Source: Argentina anserina (taxonomy: Eukaryota > Streptophyta > Magnoliopsida > Rosales > Rosaceae). From it: a stretch of 64,000 bases of DNA. The position numbers and the translations under genes are program-made. Shown piece after piece: positions 36,897 through 50,210 of the stretch; position 1 is the first letter of the stretch, and every line of letters begins with the position of its first letter. Location of the stretch: contig NW_026089457.1 in assembly GCF_933775445.1 (NCBI RefSeq), forward strand, positions 1 through 64,000, in the 5' to 3' direction. The notes below the pieces were generated by a model. The model made no database searches. It saw nothing but the letters and a program-made list of their open reading frames with translations, and was not told where the DNA came from.

Positions 36897-38392
36897 CACA
36901 CTGGAAACACACTCAAATTCAAGAAAAACTCGCATCGAAAGCCGTTCAGAAAGTTACTCAACCGAGGATTGAAAAGATACTCAAAGTGCAATAGTAAACA
37001 TACTCAAACGATAGAAAGATACGCAGTTTGAAAGAAACACACGCCCACACTGGAAACACTCTCAAATTCAATAGAAACTCGCATCAGAAAGGCTTACAGA
37101 AAGATACTGAAACGACAATTGAAAAGATACTCAAAGTGCAATAGTAAACATACTCAAACGATAGAAAGATACTCAGTTTGAAAGAAACACACGCCCACAC
37201 TGGAAACACTCTCAAATTCAATAGAAACTCGCATCGAAAGCCGTTCAGAAAGTTACTCAACCGAGGATTGAAAAGATACTCAAAGTGCAATAGTAAACAT
37301 ACTCAAACGATAGAAAGATACGCAGTTTGAAAGAAACACACGCCCACACTGGAAACACTCTCAAATTCAATAGAAACTCGCATCAGAAAGGCTTACAGAA
37401 AGATACTCAAACGACAATTGAAAAGATACTCAAAGTGCAATAGTAAACATACTCAAACGATAGAAAGATACTCAGTTTGAAAGAAACACACGCCCACACT
37501 GGAAACACTCTCAAATTCAATAGAAACTCGCATCAGAAAGCCGTTTAGAAAGATACTCAAATGAGAATTGAAAAGATACTCAAAATGCAATAGTAAACAT
37601 ACTCAAACGATAGAAAGATACTCAGTTTGAAAGAAACACACGCCCACACTGGAAACACTCTCAAATTCAAGAAAAACTCGCATCGAAAGCCGTTCAGAAA
37701 GATACTCAAATGAGAATTGAAAAGATACTCAAAATGCAATAGTAAACATACTCAAACGACAGAAAGATACTCAGTTTGAAAGAAACACACGCCCACACTG
37801 GAAACACTCTCAAATTCAATAGAAACTCGCATCAAAAAGGCTTACAAAAAGATACTCAAACGAGAATTGAAAAGATACTCAAAGTGCAATAGTAAACATA
37901 CTCAAACGATAGAAAGATACTCAGTTTGAAAGAGACACACGCCCACACTGGAAACACTCTCAAATTCAAGAAAAACTCGCATCGAAAGCCGTTCAGAAAG
38001 ATACTCAAACGAGAATTGAAAAGATACTCAAATTGCAATAGTAAACATACTCAAACGATAGAAAGATACTCAGTTTGAACGAAACACACGCCCACACTGG
38101 AAACACTCTCAAATTCAATAGAAACTCGCATCAGAAAGGCTTACAGAAAGATACTCAAACGAGAATTTAAAAGATACTCAAAGTGCAATAGTAAACATAC
38201 TCAAACGATAGAAAGATACTCAGTTTGAAAGAAACACACGCCCACACTGGAAACACTCTCAAATTCAATAGAAACTCGCATCAGAAAGGCTTACAGAAAG
38301 ATACTCAAACGAGAATTGAAAAGATACTCAAAGTGCAATAGTAAACATACTCAAACGATAGAAAGATACTCAGTTTGAAAGAAACACACGCC
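36897..38392 (+). repeat. 10-mer HOR (1496 bp), complete copy
   Basis: Order: A ('aacacactc', 'ccgagg', then 'gatacgcag'), B ('gatactgaaacgac'), B/A hybrid ('ccgagg', 'gatacgcag'), B ('acgac'), hybrid B ('aaagccgtttag'), A ('cgacagaaag'), B ('gcatcaaaaagg', 'gagacacac'), A ('tttgaacg'), B ('gaatttaaaag'), B. Lengths sum to 149+150+149+150+150+149+150+149+150+150 = 1496. The same ten-unit order recurs at 41235 and 42731. Confidence 0.88.
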
Positions 38393-40634
38393 CACACTGG
38401 AAACACTCTCAAATTCAAGAAAGACTCGCATCGAAAGCCGTTCAGAAAGATACTCAAACGAGAATTGAAAAGATACTCAAATTGCAATAGTAAACATACT
38501 CAAACGATAGAAAGATACTCAGTTTGAAAGAAACACACGCCCACACTGGAAACACTCTCAAATTCAAGAAAAACTCGCATCGAAAGCCGTTCAGAAAGAT
38601 ACTCAAATGAGAATTGAAAAGATACTCAAAATGCAATAGTAAACATACTCAAACGATAGAAAGATACTCAGTTTGAAAGAAACACACGCCCACACAGGAA
38701 ACACTCTCAAATTCAATAGAAACTCGCATCAGAAAGGCTTACAGAAAGATACTCAAACGAGAATTGAAAAGATACTCAAAGTGCAATAGTAAACATACTC
38801 AAACGATAGAAAGATACTCAGTTTGAAAGAAACACACGCCCACACTGGAAACACTCTCAAATTCAATAGAAACTCGCATCAGAAAGGCTTACAGAAAGAT
38901 ACTCAAACGACAATTGAAAAGATACTCAAAGTGCAATAGTAAACATACTCAAACGATAGAAAGATACTCAGTTTGAAAGAAACACACGCCCACACTGGAA
39001 ACACTCTCAAATTCAAGAAAAACTCGCATCGAAAGCCGTTCAGAAAGATACTCAAATGAGAATTGAAAAGATACTCAAAATGCAATAGTAAACATACTCA
39101 AACGATAGAAAGATACTCAGTTTGAAAGAAACACACGCCCACACAGGAAACACTCTCAAATTCAATAGAAACTCGCATCAGAAAGGCTTACAGAAAGATA
39201 CTCAAACGAGAATTGAAAAGATACTCAAAGTGCAATAGTAAACATACTCAAACGATAGAAAGATACTCAGTTTGAAAGAAACACACGCCCACACTGGAAA
39301 CACTCTCAAATTCAATAGAAACTCGCATCAGAAAGGCTTACAGAAAGATACTCAAACGAGAACTGAAAAGATACTCAAAGTGCAATAGTAAACATACTCA
39401 AACGATAGAAAGATACTCAGTTTGAAAGAAACACACGCCCACACTGGAAACACTCTCAAATTCAATAGAAACTCGCATCAGAAAGGCTTACAGAAAGATA
39501 CTCAAACGACAATTGAAAAGATACTCAAAGTGCAATAGTAAACATACTCAAACGATAGAAAGATACTCAGTTTGAAAGAAACACACGCCCACACTGGAAA
39601 CACTCTCAAATTCAAGAAAAACTCGCATCGAAAGCCGTTCAGAAAGATACTCAAATGAGAATTGAAAAGATACTCAGAATGCAATTGTAAACATACTCAA
39701 ACGATAGAAAGATACTCAGTTTGAAAGAGACACACGCCGACACTGGAAACACTCTCAAATTCAATAGAAACTCGCATCAGAAAGGCTTATAGAAAGATAC
39801 TCAAACGACAATTGAAAAGATACTCAAAGTGCAATAGTAAACATACTCAAACGATAGAAATATACTCAGTTTGAAAGAAACACACGCCCACACTGGAAAC
39901 ACTCTCAAATTCAATAGAAACTCGCATCAGAAAGGCTTACAGAAAGATACTCAAACGAGAATTGAAAAGATACTCAAAGTGCAATAGTAAACATACTCAA
40001 ACGATAGAAAGATACTCAGTTTGAAAGAAACACACGCCCACACTGGAAACACTCTCAAATTCAAGAGAACTCGCATCGAAAGCCGTTCAGAAAGATACTC
40101 AAACGAGAATTGAAAAGATACTCAAAATGCAATAGTAAACATACTCAAACGATAGAAAGATACTCAGTTTGAAAGAAACACACGCCCACACTGGAAACAC
40201 TCTCAAATTCAATAGAAACTCGCATCAGAAAGGCTTACAGAAAGATACTCAAACGAGAATTGAAAAGATACTCAAAGTGCAATAGTAAACATACTCAAAG
40301 GATAGAAAGATACTCAGTTTGAAAGAAACACACGCCCAGACTGGAAACACTCTCAAATTTAAGAAAAACTCGCACCGAAAGCCGTTCAGAAAGATACTCA
40401 AACGAGAATTGAAAAGATACTCAAATTGCAATAGTAAACATACTCAAACGATAGAAAGATACTCAGTTTGAAAGAAACACACGCCCACACTGGAAACACT
40501 CTCAAATTCAATAGAAACTCGCATCGAAAGCCGTTCAGAAAGATACTCAAATGAGAATTGAAAAGATACTCAAAATGCAATAGTAAACATACTCAAACGA
40601 TAGAAAGATACTCAGTTTGAAAGAAACACACGCC
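37944..40634 (+). repeat. Block shared with 56183-58424 (2691 bp here)
   Basis: The first 747 bp match 56183-56929 at offset 18239. The stretch from 39140 matches 56930-58424 at offset 17790. The 449-bp difference is a three-monomer segment (38691-39139: B 'cacacagg', B 'acgac', A) present only here. Shared rare marks are 'gagaactgaaaag', 'cgccgacactgg', 'cttatag', 'aaaggatag' and 'aatttaagaaaaac' with 'gcaccg'. Differences include 'acgag' against 'acgac' near 39958/57748. Confidence 0.87.
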
Positions 40635-42580
40635 CACACTGGAAACACTCTCAAATTCAAGAAAAACTCGCATCGAAAGCCGTTCAGAAAGATACTCAAA
40701 TGAGAATTGAAAAGATACTCAGAATGCAATTGTAAACATATATTCAAACGATAGAAAGATACTCAGTTTGAAAGAGACACACGCCCACACTGGAAACACT
40801 CTCAAATTCAATAGAAACTCGCATCAGAAAGGCTTATAGAAAGATACTCAAACGACAATTGAAAAGATACTCAAAGTGCAATAGTAAACATACTCAAACG
40901 ATAGAAATATACTCAGTTTGAAAGAAACACACGCCCACACTGGAAACACTCTCAAATTCAATAGAAACTCGCATCAGAAAGGCTTACAGAAAGATACTCA
41001 AACGACAATTGAAAAGATACTCAAAGTGCAATAGTAAACATACTCAAAGGATAGAAAGATACTCAGTTTGAAAGAAACACACGCCCAGACTGGAAACACT
41101 CTCAAATTCAAGAAAAACTCGCACCGAAAGCCGTTCAGAAAGATACTCAAACGAGAATTGAAAAGATACTCAAATTGCAATAGTAAACATACTCAAACGA
41201 TAGAAAGATACTCAGTTTGAAAGAAACACACGCCCACACTGGAAACACACTCAAATTCAAGAAAAACTCGCATCGAAAGCCGTTCAGAAAGTTACTCAAC
41301 CGAGGATTGAAAAGATACTCAAAGTGCAATAGTAAACATACTCAAACGATAGAAAGATACGCAGTTTGAAAGAAACACACGCCCACACTGGAAACACTCT
41401 CAAATTCAATAGAAACTCGCATCAGAAAGGCTTACAGAAAGATACTGAAACGACAATTGAAAAGATACTCAAAGTGCAATAGTAAACATACTCAAACGAT
41501 AGAAAGATACTCAGTTTGAAAGAAACACACGCCCACACTGGAAACACTCTCAAATTCAATAGAAACTCGCATCGAAAGCCGTTCAGAAAGTTACTCAACC
41601 GAGGATTGAAAAGATACTCAAAGTGCAATAGTAAACATACTCAAACGATAGAAAGATACGCAGTTTGAAAGAAACACACGCCCACACTGGAAACACTCTC
41701 AAATTCAATAGAAACTCGCATCAGAAAGGCTTACAGAAAGATACTCAAACGACAATTGAAAAGATACTCAAAGTGCAATAGTAAACATACTCAAACGATA
41801 GAAAGATACTCAGTTTGAAAGAAACACACGCCCACACTGGAAACACTCTCAAATTCAATAGAAACTCGCATCAGAAAGCCGTTTAGAAAGATACTCAAAT
41901 GAGAATTGAAAAGATACTCAAAATGCAATAGTAAACATACTCAAACGATAGAAAGATACTCAGTTTGAAAGAAACACACGCCCACACTGGAAACACTCTC
42001 AAATTCAAGAAAAACTCGCATCGAAAGCCGTTCAGAAAGATACTCAAATGAGAATTGAAAAGATACTCAAAATGCAATAGTAAACATACTCAAACGACAG
42101 AAAGATACTCAGTTTGAAAGAAACACACGCCCACACTGGAAACACTCTCAAATTCAATAGAAACTCGCATCAAAAAGGCTTACAAAAAGATACTCAAACG
42201 AGAATTGAAAAGATACTCAAAGTGCAATAGTAAACATACTCAAACGATAGAAAGATACTCAGTTTGAAAGAGACACACGCCCACACTGGAAACACTCTCA
42301 AATTCAAGAAAAACTCGCATCGAAAGCCGTTCAAAAAGATACTCAAACGAGAATTGAAAAGATACTCAAATTGCAATAGTAAACATACTCAAACGATAGA
42401 AAGATACTCAGTTTGAACGAAACACACGCCCACACTGGAAACACTCTCAAATTCAATAGAAACTCGCATCAGAAAGGCTTACAGAAAGATACTCAAACGA
42501 GAATTTAAAAGATACTCAAAGTGCAATAGTAAACATACTCAAACGATAGAAAGATACTCAGTTTGAAAGAAACACACGCC
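40187..42580 (+). repeat. 2394-bp duplicated block, left copy
   Basis: Sixteen monomers match 45871-48264 at a constant offset of 5684. Shared rare marks are 'caaaggatag' (twice), 'aatttaagaaaaac', 'gcaccg', 'catatattc' (a 151-bp unit), 'cttatag' and 'ccgagg'. The left boundary follows a C monomer in both copies. The right boundary is where this copy has B with 'ggtactc' and the other has 'cactgtaaac'. Confidence 0.9.
40635..40785 (+). repeat. A monomer with 2-bp insertion (151 bp)
   Basis: 'aaacatactcaaac' is changed to 'aaacatatattcaaac', a gain of 2 bp in one sub-repeat core. The identical change is at 46319-46469, offset 5684, so it is inherited within the duplicated block. It is absent from the related unit at 57383-57531. 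Confidence 0.88.
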
Positions 42581-42730
42581 CACACTGGAAACACTCTCAA
42601 ATTCAATAGAAACTCGCATCAGAAAGGCTTACAGAAAGATACTCAAACGAGAATTGAAAAGGTACTCAAAATGCAATAGTAAACATACTCAAACGATAGA
42701 AAGATACTCAGTTTGAAAGAAACACACGCC
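41235..42730 (+). repeat. 10-mer HOR (1496 bp), tandem unit 1
   Basis: Same ten kinds in the same order as 36897-38392, ending with B ('ggtactcaaaatgc'). It is followed without a break by a second complete unit. This tandem pair shows that the 10-mer is a true HOR and not just a recurring neighbourhood. Confidence 0.9.
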
Positions 42731-44226
42731 CACACTGGAAACACACTCAAATTCAAGAAAAACTCGCATCGAAAGCCGTTCAGAAAGTTACTCAACCGAG
42801 GATTGAAAAGATACTCAAAGTGCAATAGTAAACATACTCAAACGATAGAAAGATACGCAGTTTGAAAGAAACACACGCCCACACTGGAAACACTCTCAAA
42901 TTCAATAGAAACTCGCATCAGAAAGGCTTACAGAAAGATACTGAAACGACAATTGAAAAGATACTCAAAGTGCAATAGTAAACATACTCAAACGATAGAA
43001 AGATACTCAGTTTGAAAGAAACACACGCCCACACTGGAAACACTCTCAAATTCAATAGAAACTCGCATCGAAAGCCGTTCAGAAAGTTACTCAACCGAGG
43101 ATTGAAAAGATACTCAAAGTGCAATAGTAAACATACTCAAACGATAGAAAGATACTCAGTTTGAAAGAAACACACGCCCACACTGGAAACACTCTCAAAT
43201 TCAATAGAAACTCGCATCAGAAAGGCTTACAGAAAGATACTCAAACGACAATTGAAAAGATACTCAAAGTGCAATAGTAAACATACTCAAACGATAGAAA
43301 GATACTCAGTTTGAAAGAAACACACGCCCACACTGGAAACACTCTCAAATTCAATAGAAACTCGCATCAGAAAGCCGTTTAGAAAGATACTCAAATGAGA
43401 ATTGAAAAGATACTCAAAATGCAATAGTAAACATACTCAAACGATAGAAAGATACTCAGTTTGAAAGAAACACACGCCCACACTAGAAACACTCTCAAAT
43501 TCAAGAAAAACTCGCATCGAAAGCCGTTCAGAAAGATACTCAAATGAGAATTGAAAAGATACTCAAAATGCAATAGTAAACATACTCAAACGACAGAAAG
43601 ATACTCAGTTTGAAAGAAACACACGCCCACACTGGAAACACTCTCAAATTCAATAGAAACTCGCATCAAAAAGGCTTACAAAAAGATACTCAAACGAGAA
43701 TTGAAAAGATACTCAAAGTGCAATAGTAAACATACTCAAACGATAGAAAGATACTCAGTTTGAAAGAGACACACGCCCACACTGGAAACACTCTCAAATT
43801 CAAGAAAAACTCGCATCGAAAGCCGTTCAGAAAGATACTCAAACGAGAATTGAAAAGATACTCAAATTGCAATAGTAAACATACTCAAACGATAGAAAGA
43901 TACTCAGTTTGAACGAAACACACGCCCACACTGGAAACACTCTCAAATTCAATAGAAACTCGCATCAGAAAGGCTTACAGAAAGATACTCAAACGAGAAT
44001 TTAAAAGATACTCAAAGTGCAATAGTAAACATACTCAAACGATAGAAAGATACTCAGTTTGAAAGAAACACACGCCCACACTGGAAACACTCTCAAATTC
44101 AATAGAAACTCGCATCAGAAAGGCTTACAGAAAGATACTCAAACGAGAATTGAAAAGATACTCAGTGTGCAATAGTAAACATACTCAAACGATAGAAAGA
44201 TACTCAGTTTGAAAGAAACACACGCC
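42731..44226 (+). repeat. 10-mer HOR (1496 bp), tandem unit 2
   Basis: Second tandem unit. Differences from unit 1: normal 'gatactcag' after the second 'ccgagg' monomer (unit 1 has 'gatacgcag'), 'cactagaaac' near 43483, and a last B with 'gatactcagtgtgc' in place of 'ggtactcaaaatgc'. The next monomer (44227) is A with 'gaaagactc', so the tandem run stops at two. Confidence 0.9.
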
Positions 44227-45870
44227 CACACTGGAAACACTCTCAAATTCAAGAAAGACTCGCATCGAAAGCCGTTCAGAAAGATACTCAAACGAGAATT
44301 GAAAAGATACTCAAATTGCAATAGTAAACATACTCAAACGATAGAAAGATACTCAGTTTGAAAGAAACACACGCCCACACTGGAAACACTCTCAAATTCA
44401 AGAAAAACTCGCATCGAAAGCCGTTCAGAAAGATACTCAAATGAGAATTGAAAAGATACTCAAAATGCAATAGTAAACATACTCAAACGATAGAAAGATA
44501 CTCAGTTTGAAAGAGACACACGCCCACACTGGAAACACTCTCAAATTCAAGAAAAACTCGCATCAGAAAGGCTTACAGAAAGATACTCAAACGACAATTG
44601 AAAAGATACTCAAAGTGCAATAGTAAACATCCTCAAACGATAGAAAGATACTCAGTTTGAAAGAAACACACGCCCACACTGGAAACACTCTCAAATTCAA
44701 TAGAAACTCGCATCAGAAAGGCTTACAGAAAGATACTGAAACGACAATTGAAAAGATACTCAAAGTGCAATAGTAAACATACTCAAACGATAGAAAGATA
44801 CTCAGTTTGAAAGAAACACACGCCCACACTGGAAACACTCTCAAATTCAATAGAAACTCGCATCGAAAGCCGTTCAGAAAGTTACTCAACCGAGGATTGA
44901 AAAGATACTCAAAGTGCAATAGTAAACATACTCAAACGATAGAAAGATACGCAGTTTGAAAGAAACACATGCCCACACTGGAAACACTCTCAAATTCAAT
45001 AGAAACTCGCATCAGAAAGGCTTACAGAAAGATACTCAAACGACAATTGAAAAGATACTCAAAGTGCAATAGTAAACATACTCAAACGATAGAAAGATAC
45101 TCAGTTTGAAAGAAACACACGCCCACACTGGAAACACTCTCAAATTCAATAGAAACTCGCATCAGAAAGCCGTTTAGAAAGATACTCAAATGAGAATTGA
45201 AAAGATACTCAAAATGCAATAGTAAACATACTCAAACGATAGAAAGATACTCAGTTTGAAAGAAACACACGCCCACACTGGAAACACTCTCAAATTCAAG
45301 AAAAACTCGCATCGAAAGCCGTTCAGAAAGATACTCAAATGAGAATTGAAAAGATACTCAAAATGCAATAGTAAACATACTCAAACGACAGAAAGATACT
45401 CAGTTTGAAAGAAACACACGCCCACACTGGAAACACTCTCAAATTCAATAGAAACTCGCATCAAAAAGGCTTACAAAAAGATACTCAAACGAGAATTGAA
45501 AAGATACTCAAAGTGCAATAGTAAACATACTCAAACGATAGAAAGATACTCTGTTTGAAAGAGACACACGCCCACACTGGAAACACTCTCAAATTCAAGA
45601 AAAACTCGCATCAGAAAGGCTTACAGAAAGATACTCAAACGACAATTGAAAAGATACTCAAAGTGCAATAGTAAACATACTCAAACGATAGAAAGATACT
45701 CAGTTTGAAAGAAACACACGCCCACACTGGAAACACTCTCAAATTCAAGAGAACTCGCATCGAAAGCCGTTCAGAAAGATACTCAAACGAGAATTGAAAA
45801 GATACTCAAATTGCAATAGTAAACATACTCAAACGATAGAAAGATACTCAGTTTGAAAGAAACACACGCC
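44227..45870 (+). repeat. Eleven mixed monomers between duplicated blocks
   Basis: Order: A ('gaaagactc'), A, A/B hybrid ('aaacatcctc'), B ('gatactgaaacgac'), B/A hybrid ('ccgagg'), B ('acacatgccc' just before it), hybrid B ('aaagccgtttag'), A ('cgacagaaag'), B ('gatactctgtttg', 'gagacacac'), A/B hybrid, C. The middle part is an incomplete 10-mer cycle. Confidence 0.82.
44525..44674 (+). repeat. Recombinant A/B monomer
   Basis: The left part is type A ('ttcaagaaaaactcgcatc') and the right part is type B ('agaaaggcttacag'), so the length is 150 bp. The exchange point lies in the common 'aactcgcatc'. Similar units start near 45577, 51258 and 63201. This is the reciprocal of the B/A hybrids. 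Confidence 0.88.
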
Positions 45871-48264
45871 CACACTGGAAACACTCTCAAATTCAATAGA
45901 AACTCGCATCAGAAAGGCTTACAGAAAGATACTCAAACGAGAATTGAAAAGATACTCAAAGTGCAATAGTAAACATACTCAAAGGATAGAAAGATACTCA
46001 GTTTGAAAGAAACACACGCCCAGACTGGAAACACTCTCAAATTTAAGAAAAACTCGCACCGAAAGCCGTTCAGAAAGATACTCAAACGAGAATTGAAAAG
46101 ATACTCAAATTGCAATAGTAAACATACTCAAACGATAGAAAGATACTCAGTTTGAAAGAAACACACGCCCACACTGGAAACACTCTCAAATTCAATAGAA
46201 ACTCGCATCGAAAGCCGTTCAGAAAGATACTCAAATGAGAATTGAAAAGATACTCAAAATGCAATAGTAAACATACTCAAACGATAGAAAGATACTCAGT
46301 TTGAAAGAAACATACGCCCACACTGGAAACACTCTCAAATTCAAGAAAAACTCGCATCGAAAGCCGTTCAGAAAGATACTCAAATGAGAATTGAAAAGAT
46401 ACTCAGAATGCAATTGTAAACATATATTCAAACGATAGAAAGATACTCAGTTTGAAAGAGACACACGCCCACACTGGAAACACTCTCAAATTCAATAGAA
46501 ACTCGCATCAGAAAGGCTTATAGAAAGATACTCAAACGACAATTGAAAAGATACTCAAAGTGCAATAGTAAACATACTCAAACGATAGAAATATACTCAG
46601 TTTGAAAGAAACACACGCCCACACTGGAAACACTCTCAAATTCAATAGAAACTCGCATCAGAAAGGCTTACAGAAAGATACTCAAACGACAATTGAAAAG
46701 ATACTCAAAGTGCAATAGTAAACATACTCAAAGGATAGAAAGATACTCAGTTTGAAAGAAACACACGCCCAGACTGGAAACACTCTCAAATTCAAGAAAA
46801 ACTCGCACCGAAAGCCGTTCAGAAAGATACTCAAACGAGAATTGAAAAGATACTCAAATTGCAATAGTAAACATACTCAAACGATAGAAAGATACTCAGT
46901 TTGAAAGAAACACACGCCCACACTGGAAACACACTCAAATTCAAGAAAAACTCGCATCGAAAGCCGTTCAGAAAGTTACTCAACCGAGGATTGAAAAGAT
47001 ACTCAAAGTGCAATAGTAAACATACTCAAACGATAGAAAGATACGCAGTTTGAAAGAAACACACGCCCACACTGGAAACACTCTCAAATTCAATAGAAAC
47101 TCGCATCAGAAAGGCTTACAGAAAGATACTGAAACGACAATTGAAAAGATACTCAAAGTGCAATAGTAAACATACTCAAACGATAGAAAGATACTCAGTT
47201 TGAAAGAAACACACGCCCACACTGGAAACACTCTCAAATTCAATAGAAACTCGCATCGAAAGCCGTTCAGAAAGTTACTCAACCGAGGATTGAAAAGATA
47301 CTCAAAGTGCAATAGTAAACATACTCAAACGATAGAAAGATACGCAGTTTGAAAGAAACACACGCCCACACTGGAAACACTCTCAAATTCAATAGAAACT
47401 CGCATCAGAAAGGCTTACAGAAAGATACTCAAACGACAATTGAAAAGATACTCAAAGTGCAATAGTAAACATACTCAAACGATAGAAAGATACTCAGTTT
47501 GAAAGAAACACACGCCCACACTGGAAACACTCTCAAATTCAATAGAAACTCGCATCAGAAAGCCGTTTAGAAAGATACTCAAATGAGAATTGAAAAGATA
47601 CTCAAAATGCAATAGTAAACATACTCAAACGATAGAAAGATACTCAGTTTGAAAGAAACACACGCCCACACTGGAAACACTCTCAAATTCAAGAAAAACT
47701 CGCATCGAAAGCCGTTCAGAAAGATACTCAAATGAGAATTGAAAAGATACTCAAAATGCAATAGTAAACATACTCAAACGACAGAAAGATACTCAGTTTG
47801 AAAGAAACACACGCCCACACTGGAAACACTCTCAAATTCAATAGAAACTCGCATCAAAAAGGCTTACAAAAAGATACTCAAACGAGAATTGAAAAGATAC
47901 TCAAAGTGCAATAGTAAACATACTCAAACGATAGAAAGATACTCAGTTTGAAAGAGACACACGCCCACACTGGAAACACTCTCAAATTCAATAAAAACTC
48001 GCATCGAAAGCCGTTCAGAAAGATACTCAAACGAGAATTGAAAAGATACTCAAATTGCAATAGTAAACATACTCAAACGATAGAAAGATACTCAGTTTGA
48101 ACGAAACACACGCCCACACTGGAAACACTCTCAAATTCAATAGAAACTCGCATCAGAAAGGCTTACAGAAAGATACTCAAACGAGAATTTAAAAGATACT
48201 CAAAGTGCAATAGTAAACATACTCAAACGATAGAAAGATACTCAGTTTGAAAGAAACACACGCC
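45871..48264 (+). repeat. 2394-bp duplicated block, right copy
   Basis: Copy of 40187-42580 at offset 5684, carrying the same marks. Changes private to this copy: 'acatacgccc' near 46312, and in the last but one A unit 'aataaaaactcgcatcg', a B-like left half. Neither copy lies next to the other; 3290 bp with its own 10-mer unit lies between. Confidence 0.88.
46319..46469 (+). repeat. A monomer with 2-bp insertion, second copy
   Basis: Counterpart of 40635-40785 with the same 'catatattc'. Its preservation in both copies of the 2394-bp block shows that the insertion is older than that duplication. Confidence 0.88.
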
Positions 48265-49013
48265 CACACTGTAAACACTCTCAAATTCAATAGAAACTCG
48301 CATCAGAAAGGCTTACAGAAAGATACTCAAACGAGAATTGAAAAGATACTCAAAGTGCAATAGTAAACATACTCAAACGACAGAAAGATACTCAGTTTGA
48401 AAGAAACACACGCCCACACTGGAAACACTCTCAAATTCAATAGAAACTCGCATCAGAAAGGCTTACAGAAAGATACTCAAACGAGAATTGAAAAGATACT
48501 CAAAGTGCAATAGTAAACATACTCAAACGATAGAAAGATACTCAGTTTGAAAGAAACACACGCCCACACTGGAAATATACTCAAATTCAAGAAAAACTCG
48601 CATCGAAAGCCGTTCAGAAAGATACTCAAACGAGAATTGAAAAGATACTCAAATTGCAATAGTAAACATACTCAAACGATAGAAAGATACTCAGTTTGAA
48701 AGAAACACACGCCCACACTGTAAACACTCTCAAATTCAATAGAAACTCGCATCAGAAAGGCTTACAGAAAGATACTCAAACGAGAATTGAAAAGATACTC
48801 AAAGTGCAATAGTAAACATACTCAAACGATAGAAAGATACGCAGTTTGAAAGAAACACACGCCCACACTGGAAACACTCTCAAATTCAATAGAAACTCGC
48901 ATCAGAAAGGCTTACAGAAAGATACTCAAACGACAATTGAAAAGATACTCAAAGTGCAATAGTAAACATACTCAAACGATAGAAAGATACTCAGTTTGAA
49001 AGAAACACACGCC
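47517..49013 (+). repeat. Variant 10-mer HOR (1497 bp)
   Basis: Order: hybrid B ('aaagccgtttag'), A ('cgacagaaag'), B ('gcatcaaaaagg'), B/A ('tttgaacg'), B ('gaatttaaaag'), B ('cactgtaaac', 'cgacagaaag'), B, A ('ggaaatatactc'), B ('cactgtaaac', 'gatacgcag'), B ('acgac'). The first five kinds are those of the 1496-bp unit; the last five replace its 'ccgagg' half. The marks 'cactgtaaac' and 'ggaaatatactc' are confined to this unit and the next. Confidence 0.85.
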
Positions 49014-49163
49014 CACACTGGAAACACTCTCAAATTCAATAGAAACTCGCATCAGAAAGCCGTTTAGAAAGATACTCAAATGAGAATTGAAAAGATACTC
49101 AAAATGCAATAGTAAACATACTCAAACGATAGAAAGATACTCGGTTTGAAAGAAACACACGCC
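49014..49163 (+). repeat. Recombinant B monomer with 'aaagccgtttag'
   Basis: The left part and the extra A ('gcatcagaaag') are type B, but the next bases 'ccgtttag' derive from type A 'ccgttcag' with one C-to-T change. The length is 150 bp. It is one of nine such units I find, at about 30.9, 33.5, 37.5, 41.9, 43.4, 45.2, 47.6, 49.1 and 54.4 kb. It is a single fusion product spread by HOR amplification. Confidence 0.87.
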
Positions 49164-50210
49164 CACACTGGAAACACTCTCAAATTCAAGAAAAACTCGC
49201 ATCGAAAGCCGTTCAGAAAGATACTCAAATGAGAATTGAAAAGATACTCAAAATGCAATAGTAAACATACTCAAACGACAGAAAGATACTCAGTTTGAAA
49301 GAAACACACGCCCACACTGGAAACACTCTCAAATTCAATAGAAACTCGCATCAAAAAGGCTTACAAAAAGATACTCAAACGAGAATTGAAAAGATACTCA
49401 AAGTGCAATAGTAAACATACTCAAACGATAGAAAGATACTCAGTTTGAAAGAGACACACGCCCACACTGGAAACACTCTCAAATTCAAGAAAAACTCGCA
49501 TCGAAAGCCGTTCAGAAAGATACTCAAACGAGAATTGAAAAGATACTCAAATTGCAATAGTAAACATACTCAAACGATAGAAAGATACTCAGTTTGAACG
49601 AAACACACGCCCACACTGGAAACACTCTCAAATTCAATAGAAACTCGCATCAGAAAGGCTTACAGAAAGATACTCAAACGAGAATTTAAAAGATACTCAA
49701 AGTGCAATAGTAAACATACTCAAACGATAGAAAGATACTCAGTTTGAAAGAAACACACGCCCACACTGTAAACACTCTCAAATTCAATAGAAACTCGCAT
49801 CAGAAAGGCTTACAAAAAGATACTCAAACGAGAATTGAAAAGATACTCAAAGTGCAATAGTAAACATACTCAAACGACAGAAAGATACTCAGTTTGAAAG
49901 AAACACACGCCCACACTGGAAACACTCTCAAATTCAATAGAAACTCGCATCAGAAAGGCTTACAGAAAGATACTCAAACGAGAATTGAAAAGATACTCAA
50001 AGTGCAATAGTAAACATACTCAAACGATAGAAAGATACTCAGTTTGAAAGAAACACACGCCCACACTGGAAATATACTCAAATTCAAGAAAAACTCGCAT
50101 CGAAAGCCGTTCAGAAAGATACTCAAACGAGAATTGAAAAGATACTCAAATTGCAATAGTAAACATACTCAAACGATAGAAAGATACTCAGTTTGAACGA
50201 AACACACGCC
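49014..50210 (+). repeat. Variant 10-mer HOR, tandem partial copy (8 monomers)
   Basis: Repeats the first eight kinds of the previous unit 1497 bp downstream, including 'cactgtaaac' with 'cgacagaaag', and 'ggaaatatactc'. Private change: 'gatactcggtttg' near 49141. The ninth unit is already a different kind ('aatagcaactcg', 'gcataag'). Confidence 0.85.
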
